DNA of 64,000 nucleotides from Profundicola chukchiensis (GTDB lineage Bacteria > Bacteroidota > Bacteroidia > Flavobacteriales > Weeksellaceae), in assembly GCF_029664245.1 (NCBI RefSeq), contig NZ_JANAIE010000003.1, positions 372,001 through 436,000 on the forward strand, read 5' to 3'. Position numbers and translations under genes: made by a program. Of the stretch, positions 26,457-33,477 are shown one piece after another. The notes beneath the pieces were generated by a model. The model did not search any database. It saw only the letters and a list, made by a program, of their open reading frames with translations, and had not been told where the DNA came from. Within the stretch, counting starts at the first letter, position 1; each line of letters starts with the position of its first letter.

Positions 26457-26840
26457 ATGTCAAAAATTAAACATTTTGAGGATTTAGAAACTTGGCAATT
26501 AGCAAGAGAGTTGTCATTATCTATATATCGATTAACCAAAACATTTCCGAACGAATTTGAATTGGTTTCTCAGATGAGAAGGTCGGCTCTTTCTGTTATG
26601 GACAACATAGCAGAGGGATTCGAAAGAGGAGGAAAGACAGAGTATATACAGTTTCTATATTTGGCAAAAGGTTCTTGTGGTGAATTGCGTTCTCAGCTTT
26701 ATTCGGCATTAGATAGGGAACACTTGAGTCAGGAAGATTTTGAGCAATATCGTAAAAGATGCATTAAAATTTCTGTCAAATTGAGCAATATGATAACTCA
26801 ATTAAAGAACTCACCTCATTCGGGAGATAAATTCAAATAA
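26457..26840 (+). CDS. Four-helix-bundle protein (23S rRNA intervening-sequence protein family)
   Basis: 127 residues of the S23/IVP family. The diagnostic core is MRRSALSVMDNIAEGFERGG (about residues 39-58), followed by EYIQFLYLAKGSCGELRSQL. The fold is an antiparallel four-helix bundle that forms a homopentamer in known members, related to the Avd accessory protein of diversity-generating retroelements. Members occur inside 23S rRNA intervening sequences or free-standing; the function is unknown. Here it sits between purA and purB and is framed by AT-rich inverted repeats, so it looks like an insertion into a metabolic pair. No reverse transcriptase is nearby. Confidence 0.9.
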   Translation: MSKIKHFEDLETWQLARELSLSIYRLTKTFPNEFELVSQMRRSALSVMDNIAEGFERGGKTEYIQFLYLAKGSCGELRSQLYSALDREHLSQEDFEQYRKRCIKISVKLSNMITQLKNSPHSGDKFK

Positions 26841-26888
26841 AACAATTTTAAACCATCATTAAGCAATTTTTAAATAAATTTAAACTAC
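26840..26888. repeat. Right arm of inverted repeat flanking the four-helix-bundle gene
   Basis: AAACAATTTTAAACCATCAT then TTAAGCAATTTTTAA and TTAAACTAC, inverted relative to the arm at 26419-26456. The 15-mer TTAAGCAATTTTTAA also occurs exactly at 23918-23932 in composite repeat copy 1. Confidence 0.65.
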
Positions 26889-26894
26889 TTCAAT

Positions 26895-28325
26895 ATGAGT
26901 AATAAATACGAAAACCCCTTAGTATCTAGATATGCGAGTGCAGAAATGCTTTTTAACTTTTCTCCGGATAAGAAATTCGGGACTTGGAGAGAGCTTTGGA
27001 TTGCTTTAGCAGAAATTCAAAAAGACTTAGGTTTAGATATTTCTCAAGAACAAATAGACGAACTTAAAGCGAATGTAGACAACATCGATTATGAGGTTGC
27101 TGCTAAGTACGAAAAAGAATTCCGTCATGATGTAATGGCTCACGTACATACCTACGGAGACGTTGCGCCAAAAGCAAAAGCAATCATTCACTTAGGTGCT
27201 ACTTCTGCATTTGTGGGTGACAACACAGACTTAATCCAGTTGAGAGACGGGATGCAATTGGTGAAGAAAAAGCTAATCAACGTAATGGCTGGTTTGGCCA
27301 AATTCGCCAAAGAATATAAAGACCTTCCAACTTTAGGATTCACACATTACCAACCAGCGCAGTTAACAACGGTAGGTAAGCGTGCAACGCTTTGGTTACA
27401 AAGTGTTTTAATGGATTTTGAGGAATTAGAATTTAGATTAGAAACCTTAAGATTCCGTGGCGTTAAAGGAACAACTGGAACTGCAGCAAGTTTCAAGGAG
27501 TTATTTAATGGAGATTATACCAAAGTTAAAGACTTAGACAGAAGACTTTCAGAGCGTTTTGGATTCAAAAATGTATTTGGCGTAACAGGTCAAACATACG
27601 ATAGAAAAGTGGACGCTGAGGTGATGGCATTGCTTTCAAACATTGCACAATCTGCACATAAATTCTCAAACGATATCCGTTTGTTACAGAATTTAAAAGA
27701 GATCGAAGAGCCATTCGAGAAAAACCAAATCGGTTCATCTGCCATGGCTTACAAGCGAAATCCAATGCGTTGCGAGCGAATCGGAGCTTTGGCTAAATTC
27801 GTAATGACGATCGGTCGTGGATCTGATTTAGTAGCAGCTACACAATGGTTTGAGAGAACCTTAGATGACTCTGCTAACAAGCGTTTAACGATTCCTCAGG
27901 CATTTTTAGCCATTGATTCTATCCTTGGAATCTGGGTGAATGTTTTAGACGGTTTAGTAGTTTACGAAAAGATGATTGCTAAGCATATCAACGACGAATT
28001 ACCATTCATGGCAACTGAATACATGATTATGGAAGGCGTTAAAAATGGAGGAGACCGTCAGGAATTACACGAAATCATCCGTGTTCACTCAATGGAAGCA
28101 GCGAAACAAGTTAAAATAGAAGGTAAGCCAAACGATTTGGTAGAGCGTATTTTAGCTGATGATAGCTTCCCGATAGACAAAGTAAAAATGCAAGAAGTTA
28201 TGGACCCAATGAACTTCATTGGTTTCGCTCCAATCCAAACAGAGGAGTTTTTAGCAAACGAGATTCAACCTATTCTTGACCAAAATCAAGACTTAATCGG
28301 AATGGATTTTAAACTAAAAGTATAA
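26895..28325 (+). CDS. purB: Adenylosuccinate lyase, eukaryote-like long type
   Basis: 476 residues of the fumarase/aspartase superfamily. It cleaves SAICAR and adenylosuccinate, releasing fumarate. The flexible signature loop GSSAMAYKRNPMRCERIG (about 276-293) includes the catalytic Ser. HLGATSAFVGDNTDLIQLRD and QWFERTLDDSANKRL resemble animal ADSL more than the shorter E. coli PurB. Animal ADSL reads SSAMPYKRNP, so one Pro is Ala here. It is on the same strand as purA, with one gene between, and ends at a terminator. Confidence 0.95.
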   Translation: MSNKYENPLVSRYASAEMLFNFSPDKKFGTWRELWIALAEIQKDLGLDISQEQIDELKANVDNIDYEVAAKYEKEFRHDVMAHVHTYGDVAPKAKAIIHLGATSAFVGDNTDLIQLRDGMQLVKKKLINVMAGLAKFAKEYKDLPTLGFTHYQPAQLTTVGKRATLWLQSVLMDFEELEFRLETLRFRGVKGTTGTAASFKELFNGDYTKVKDLDRRLSERFGFKNVFGVTGQTYDRKVDAEVMALLSNIAQSAHKFSNDIRLLQNLKEIEEPFEKNQIGSSAMAYKRNPMRCERIGALAKFVMTIGRGSDLVAATQWFERTLDDSANKRLTIPQAFLAIDSILGIWVNVLDGLVVYEKMIAKHINDELPFMATEYMIMEGVKNGGDRQELHEIIRVHSMEAAKQVKIEGKPNDLVERILADDSFPIDKVKMQEVMDPMNFIGFAPIQTEEFLANEIQPILDQNQDLIGMDFKLKV

Positions 28326-28351
28326 AACACATTCAGTTTTAAATAAATAAG

Positions 28352-28383
28352 AAAAGCCTTGGAAGGATTTCCAAGGCTTTTTC
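28352..28383 (+). terminator. Terminator after purB
   Basis: AAAAGCCTTGGAA and TTTCCAAGGCTTTT form a stem of 12-13 bp ending in a T-tract. It may also serve the convergent gene at 28414. Confidence 0.9.
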
Positions 28384-28413
28384 TTTTCAGTCAATTGGTA
28401 GTATTAAAGTTAA

Positions 28414-28791
28414 TTAAGAATCAATTTTCTGCACAGCGCTACCGTCGCTCACTTTAGTTTCTGGCTCGCCTTTTCTATAATAAACATAGCTCTTACTTCC
28501 CTGAATATCAATCTTCTCGCTACTATCCACTACAACTTGGCAACCATCACCTTCCACAATCACTTCACTTGCATCTCCAGCACCATGAACCACTATATTA
28601 TTTCCCTTTACAATCAGTTTTTCACCATTTAGAGAGACGCTTTCCTCCTTGTTGTCACCTTCAATCACAATGCTTCCATCTGGCTGCGCAACTACCTCTA
28701 CGGCTTCTTTTTCAACTTTCTTCATCTCATCTTGTGCGAAGCCCATAACACCTAATCCTACTAAACTTACTGATAACAATAATTTTTTCAT
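28414..28791 (-). CDS. Secreted beta-rich protein, DUF3060-like
   Basis: A 125-residue protein with a standard signal peptide (cleavage after GFA, about residue 19). The mature part alternates short hydrophobic strands: SIVIEGDNKEESVSLNG, LIVKGNNIVVHG, EVIVEGDGCQVVVD and KIDIQGS. This stacked-strand pattern resembles DUF3060 proteins. No catalytic motif is seen. It stands alone between purB and the accessory stretch. Confidence 0.7.
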   Translation of the reverse strand: MKKLLLSVSLVGLGVMGFAQDEMKKVEKEAVEVVAQPDGSIVIEGDNKEESVSLNGEKLIVKGNNIVVHGAGDASEVIVEGDGCQVVVDSSEKIDIQGSKSYVYYRKGEPETKVSDGSAVQKIDS

Positions 28792-29253
28792 TTCTTCTGT
28801 TTTTATGAATTAATAATTCAAAGGTGGGCATCCTAAAACTTAATTTCTGCTAAAGAATTGTGAATTAACTTGAGTTCAACAGAAATCGCTAATAAAGACT
28901 AAATCTTACCAAAAACTTAGCATTTCTTATCTAATAATTAAGAAAACTATTCGTTTCTGCGTGAAATTGGGCCAAAATGAGGTAAATGTAATAAGATGTA
29001 TTTGGGCGGTTTAACGGGCTATCCGCTGTATCTAATTTGTAGATTGCTACAAAATAAACGACGAAAAAGGAGTTTGCACTCAGGTGCTCCACTCTTTTTC
29101 GCCGTATTTTGTTTTAGCAATCCACGGCATTAGATGCCGCTTCTATCCCTACCACGTTAGAAACTAATTTATTAATAACTTTTCTTGTATTTAACAAAAT
29201 AAATTTGGATTTAGATTTTAGATTTTTGTTTTCATAATAACAATTTAAATTAT
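28792..29253. other. Gene-free region with one structured repeat
   Basis: About 460 bp without a supported gene. It holds AT-rich sequence and the structured element at 29004-29156. I see no tRNA, riboswitch or open frame that looks coding. Confidence 0.6.
29004..29156. repeat. Structured, relatively GC-rich palindromic element
   Basis: It starts GGGCGG, then GGGCTATCCGCTGTATCTAA, and ends ATTAGATGCCGCTTCTATCC. Between them is a long imperfect stem: GATTGCTA (29042-29049) with TAGCAATC (29115-29122), and ACGACGAAAAAGGAG with CTCTTTTTCGCCGT. The centre has GCACTCAGGTGC. The ends recall, from memory, a repeated GGGCTATCCG...TCTATCCCT element common in flavobacterial genomes. No ORF lies inside. 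Confidence 0.6.
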
Positions 29254-29523
29254 ATTTTTAAGAAAAATCTTTTATTTGGAGCATTATTTATGCTCATGGG
29301 AACGCTTGCATTTGCTAAGTCTATTTCAGAAAATAATGTCCATGATGTAAAACAGGAAACAATTTGGATGGAAGTAGTTGGAGATTGCGTAGTTACAGTT
29401 TATGGAGTGGATAGGTTTGGTAATAGAACTGGAACTAAACATACATTCGTATTCGCCGATGTTGAATCACAAGAAGAATGTGATCGTTTGGCTAGAAATC
29501 TGAAAAGAATTTTGTCAACATAA
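29254..29523 (+). CDS. Small secreted protein with apparent non-AUG start, unknown function
   Basis: The first in-frame ATG is at 29290 and gives MLMGTLAFAKS, which cuts a signal peptide in half. Upstream in frame from ATT 29254 the codons read (I)FKKNLLFGALF before MLMGTLAFA, a textbook signal peptide with Lys-Lys and an AFA cleavage site. No ATG, GTG or TTG precedes the stop at 29212-29214. So either ATT (29254) starts the protein (89 aa) or the original ATG has been lost. The mature part (about 68 aa) has two Cys (GDCVV and EECDR) and a C-terminal helix. The GLPGLI gene follows 58 bp later. Confidence 0.6.
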   Translation: MFKKNLLFGALFMLMGTLAFAKSISENNVHDVKQETIWMEVVGDCVVTVYGVDRFGNRTGTKHTFVFADVESQEECDRLARNLKRILST

Positions 29524-29581
29524 CAACTTGTAATTTCTAAAATTTCTTCTAATTTTTGGATAATCATAATAGTAAAATTAT

Positions 29582-30340
29582 ATGAAAGCAATAATTATCT
29601 ATTTACTTGGTAGTATTAGTTTGATAGCTCAAAGTTTTGATTTATTAGCTACCTACACACTTGAACTAAATACTGATTTTCCTAATTCTCACACGACATC
29701 ATTATTTATAAATTCGAACGAAAATATTTCTTATTATATTTTAGATTTCGGAGGAATTAAAGAGAATGAGTTTAATGAAGACTCCAATGAAATTATTGTG
29801 AGATCCAAAAACACTGACAATCTATTGATTTATAATAAACTAAATGAATTTATTATCTCCCAAGAGTTAACTTTTAATGATTCCTTTTGGGTGAAAGAAA
29901 GTCTTAGTTTTGATTGGGAGATCAGCAATGAAACCAAAGAATCTGATGGCTATGTAATGCAGAAAGCAACTACAACTTTTAGAGGAAGAGACTACATCGC
30001 TTGGTTTACCAAAGAAATTCCTATTCCTATGGGGCCTTATAAATTTTATGGTTTGCCAGGTTTAATATTAGAAATTTATGATACAGATAATATTTATCAT
30101 TGGACGATTACAAAAATTGAAGAAAACAAAACAATAGCTTCAAATAATTTATATCCTGAGCATCATGATTTTCTAAGCATGAAACAGTTCGTAGAAAAAA
30201 AAGAGAATTCTGATAACCAAATCGATGCTAGCATTATCAGTAGGTTGCCCAAAGGTGCAAATTTAAAAAGTGTTAAGTCCAGCACTATGCCTGTGGAACG
30301 AAAGGGAATTGAAATCAAATTTGAGTGGGAGGAAGATTAA
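29582..30340 (+). CDS. GLPGLI family secreted protein
   Basis: A 252-residue protein with a short signal peptide (MKAIIIYLLGSISLIAQ) and the defining motif KFYGLPGLILEIYD (about residues 154-167), preceded by AWFTKEIPIPMGPY. GLPGLI proteins are almost confined to Bacteroidota and have no established biochemical role; they are often encoded beside TonB-dependent-receptor-like barrels. That is the case here: the next gene is such a barrel, 197 bp downstream. A small secreted protein gene lies 58 bp upstream. Confidence 0.9.
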   Translation: MKAIIIYLLGSISLIAQSFDLLATYTLELNTDFPNSHTTSLFINSNENISYYILDFGGIKENEFNEDSNEIIVRSKNTDNLLIYNKLNEFIISQELTFNDSFWVKESLSFDWEISNETKESDGYVMQKATTTFRGRDYIAWFTKEIPIPMGPYKFYGLPGLILEIYDTDNIYHWTITKIEENKTIASNNLYPEHHDFLSMKQFVEKKENSDNQIDASIISRLPKGANLKSVKSSTMPVERKGIEIKFEWEED

Positions 30341-30537
30341 AAGCTTTAATCTTAAATACTTAGAAGATGTTTCTTTTATATTATATAGAAGAGAAATCTT
30401 TCTTTAATGAAAAAAATACCAAATCATTTATTGTAGGAAAAATGTCAATGAATTGAATATGCTTAATTATAGAAAATTAGTGCCGTGTGATCTACCAAAT
30501 TTGATTAATGAAACAATTTAGTCAAGTGGTCCTTAGT

Positions 30538-33174
30538 ATGAAACACGTTTATTTAATTTTATTCTTCTGCATTATTGCTCAAACAGCCAACGCTCAAATT
30601 TCAGGCAATATCTATAGTTCTGAGCAGATTCCTGTGGGACAGGTAATTGTTAAACTACAAAAAGACAAAAACATTTTGTCCTATGCCACAAGTAACAAGG
30701 CAGGAGAATATACTTTACCCATTAAAGAAACTGGAAATTTCGATCTTATCTTTTCTTCTTTGCGCTATGAGGAGGTAATGATTCCCATCACAATAGACAA
30801 GTTAGATGCAGAAATTACACAAGACATAACTTTGTTTTCTAAAGAAATAATACTCCTCAACGAAACTATCGCAATTGCCAAAAAGCCTATCACCGCCAAA
30901 AAAGACACTATTGTATATGACGCAGCCTTCTTCTTAAACGGTAATGAACAGGTGGTAGAGGATTTGTTGAAAAAACTTCCAGGGCTCACCGTGGACGAAA
31001 ATGGGACCATAAAAGTTGGAGAACAAGAAGTAGAGAAGGTAATGATAGAAAATGATGATTTCTTTGAAAAAGGTTATAAAATCGTTACTAAAAACATGCC
31101 TGTCCATCCCATAGACAAAGTGGAGCTCATTCAACGATATTCTAACAACAAACACCTAAAAGGGATAGAGAAAAGCGATAAAGTGGCGCTGAACCTTAAG
31201 CTAAAAGATGACGCCAAAAACCAATGGTTTGGCAATGCAGAATTGGGAATTGATGTGAGCAGTTTAGATTATTATAAACTCAGCGGCAATCTAATGAGTT
31301 TTGGCAAGAAGAATAAATACTATTTTCTTACACATTTAAACAACATTGGAAAAGATGCAACGGGCGGATTAAGCCATCTCATCAACCCCAATAGCAGAGG
31401 AAATAACTTTGTAGGAGATGGTTTTGGCACAGAACAATATATTCACAAACAAGGAATGAGATTAGGTTTTAAAGACGAGAGAACCAAAATCAATAACGAA
31501 GAGCTCATATCATTAAACGCAATTTTTAATCCCAATGAGAAATTGAAAATTAAACCCATAATTTTCTTTAATTCCGACGAAAATACTTTTGTTAGACAAC
31601 AAGTACAATCCTATCATCTGCCAGGTCAAGAAGATTTTACAAACTTCGAAGATTATAGTTTGCGTAATGCTTTTCAAAATATTTTTGCTAAAGTTGATGT
31701 TTCCTATGATTTCACCAAGAACAAAACTCTAGAAATCAGCTCGAAATTCAATACCAAAGACGGTGATGATATAAGCCAAATAAATTTTAATGCACATGAT
31801 TTACAGGAGAATGTAAATACCCAAATCCAGCGATTTGACCAGGAAATTCAATACACCCAAAAACTGTCAGAGACTAAAGTAATTATCTTACAGGGTAGAT
31901 TTATTTACGATGAAAATCAACAAGATTATTTCACCAACACCAACTATTTTGGGGATTTCACTCAATCTAATTCATCCGAAAACGTTCGTCAGAAATCTAA
32001 CAACCATGGGAATTTATTGGGGATAAGTTTTAAATATTTAGACCGTAAGAAAAATGGTAATCTTTTGGAAATCAATCTTCAAAATAAATTAGAAAACCAG
32101 AATTTACATAACTTGCTTTATTTCTCTCAAAACCCAAGAATTAATGACATTCAATACTCGGAAAATAACTTGAATGTAAAATCAAGTTATATTTATAAAA
32201 TAAATGCGAAGCTGAGTCTTCGCGGAGAATTAAGCGCGCAGAATTTTGATCTAAACTATGATAATCTAAATATTTCTGAAAAGTCTCATGTTTGGAGCGT
32301 CAACCCAAGTTTTGGAATTGATTATGACTTAAACGAAAAACATAAATTCAAAACGAATTATACCTGGAACGCCAATTCCGCACCTGTTGGCTATCTGAAT
32401 GCCGATTACATTCTTACAGCCTATAACAACCTGAACCTTGGCTTGTCAACGCCAGCGGTCTTCAATAAAAGTAGTTTGTTTTTTAGCTATCATTACGGAA
32501 TATGGACGGACAAGCTCATGTTCAACACCTACTTATTTTACAATAAGGACGCTGATTATTTATCTTCTAATAACTTAATAACTCAGGACTACTCTGTTGG
32601 ACAATACCTCACTTATAAAGATAGAAAAACATTTACGCTCAACGGAAGTTTAGATTATTATTTAAAATTTATTTCATCTAATCTTAAATTCAAAGGAGGT
32701 ATGTTCCAAAGTACCTATGCCAACCAAGTAAACAATTCCGCACTACGAAAGATCACAACTTCCAACTATAATTATGGATTAGAATTTCGTACAGGCTTCG
32801 ATGGTTTGTTTAATGTTCACCTAGGTACAAAAAACACACATCAACGGATGGAAGTCGATGGTTTTAAAAATAAATATGTGAATAATAATTCATTTGTAGA
32901 TACCTATTTTAATATTTCGGAAAAGTTTGATTTCCAGACCAATTTAGACTATTACTATTTTGGGAATTTAGAGCAAAACAAGCATTATTATTTTGTGGAC
33001 GCTACAGCTAGGTATAAGTTAATGGAAAATAAATTCACCTTGGGACTTCAGGCCAAGAATTTATTTAATACTTCAACTTTCACAGTAAATAGCCTTAGTG
33101 ACATCAGTCAATCGGTGACATCTTATCGCTTGCTTCCACGTTACATCATGGCAAGCTTTGAATTTAGGTTTTGA
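30538..33174 (+). CDS. TonB-dependent-receptor-like outer-membrane barrel with N-terminal carboxypeptidase-regulatory-like domain
   Basis: 878 residues from ATG 30538, which gives a clean signal peptide (MKHVYLILFFCIIAQTANAQ). The frame opens at ATG 30508, but that adds ten residues before it. After an Ig-like CarboxypepD_reg-type domain (about 20-100) comes a plug-like region (VVEDLLKKLPGLTVDENGTI, about 140-160), then a long barrel of alternating strands ending in Phe (MASFEFRF). No obvious TonB box. These barrels typically accompany GLPGLI genes; cargo unknown. Probably outer-membrane import or surface assembly. Confidence 0.85.
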   Translation: MKHVYLILFFCIIAQTANAQISGNIYSSEQIPVGQVIVKLQKDKNILSYATSNKAGEYTLPIKETGNFDLIFSSLRYEEVMIPITIDKLDAEITQDITLFSKEIILLNETIAIAKKPITAKKDTIVYDAAFFLNGNEQVVEDLLKKLPGLTVDENGTIKVGEQEVEKVMIENDDFFEKGYKIVTKNMPVHPIDKVELIQRYSNNKHLKGIEKSDKVALNLKLKDDAKNQWFGNAELGIDVSSLDYYKLSGNLMSFGKKNKYYFLTHLNNIGKDATGGLSHLINPNSRGNNFVGDGFGTEQYIHKQGMRLGFKDERTKINNEELISLNAIFNPNEKLKIKPIIFFNSDENTFVRQQVQSYHLPGQEDFTNFEDYSLRNAFQNIFAKVDVSYDFTKNKTLEISSKFNTKDGDDISQINFNAHDLQENVNTQIQRFDQEIQYTQKLSETKVIILQGRFIYDENQQDYFTNTNYFGDFTQSNSSENVRQKSNNHGNLLGISFKYLDRKKNGNLLEINLQNKLENQNLHNLLYFSQNPRINDIQYSENNLNVKSSYIYKINAKLSLRGELSAQNFDLNYDNLNISEKSHVWSVNPSFGIDYDLNEKHKFKTNYTWNANSAPVGYLNADYILTAYNNLNLGLSTPAVFNKSSLFFSYHYGIWTDKLMFNTYLFYNKDADYLSSNNLITQDYSVGQYLTYKDRKTFTLNGSLDYYLKFISSNLKFKGGMFQSTYANQVNNSALRKITTSNYNYGLEFRTGFDGLFNVHLGTKNTHQRMEVDGFKNKYVNNNSFVDTYFNISEKFDFQTNLDYYYFGNLEQNKHYYFVDATARYKLMENKFTLGLQAKNLFNTSTFTVNSLSDISQSVTSYRLLPRYIMASFEFRF

Positions 33175-33180
33175 TGAGAA

Positions 33181-33266
33181 AGTAGTTTAAAACTGCTTAA
33201 TTGAGGCTTAAAATTGTTACATGAAAATATAGGACACGAACCGTCATTCCCCACTTGAGGCGGAAT
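33181..33266 (+). repeat. Composite intergenic repeat, copy 2
   Basis: An AT-rich block AGTAGTTTAAAACTGCTTAA then GCTTAAAATTGTT (33181-33218), then GGACACGAACCGTCA (33232-33246), then an imperfect REP-like palindrome ATTCC-GGAAT (33246-33266). The order and the GGACACGAA-CGTCA linker match copy 1 at 23868-23960, with one mismatch in the 15-bp linker. Confidence 0.65.
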
Positions 33267-33317
33267 TTAATGTGGTAATTTATCTTCTATTGTTAAATGT
33301 ATGCTGAAGCCAAAAGC

Positions 33318-33473
33318 TTAGATTGTTTTTTGTTTCTCTGAAGTTTTAGGGCCATAACCGCAGCCAGTACTACATCCACCGCTTTTCTTAGCAAATGGAG
33401 CAATCACACGATTATATAAATATATAAGCGCAATTAAAAAGATGATTCCGATAATTAAATATTCCCAATTCAT
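33318..33473 (-). CDS. FeoB-associated Cys-rich membrane protein
   Basis: 51 residues from ATG 33473: one TM helix (YLIIGIIFLIALIYLYNRVI) and a Cys-rich tail GGCSTGCGYG. This matches the small FeoB-associated Cys-rich family, thought to help FeoB in ferrous iron uptake. A longer frame from 33527 would run back into feoB and is rejected: the ATG at 33473 is 4 bp after the feoB stop, as expected for an operon. It is the last gene of feoA-feoB-Cys-rich. Confidence 0.88.
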   Translation of the reverse strand: MNWEYLIIGIIFLIALIYLYNRVIAPFAKKSGGCSTGCGYGPKTSEKQKTI

Positions 33474-33477
33474 ACTA

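Noticed and set aside
26457-26840. Diversity-generating retroelement accessory gene (avd)
   Set aside because: The fold family is related, but no reverse transcriptase, template repeat or variable repeat is seen nearby.
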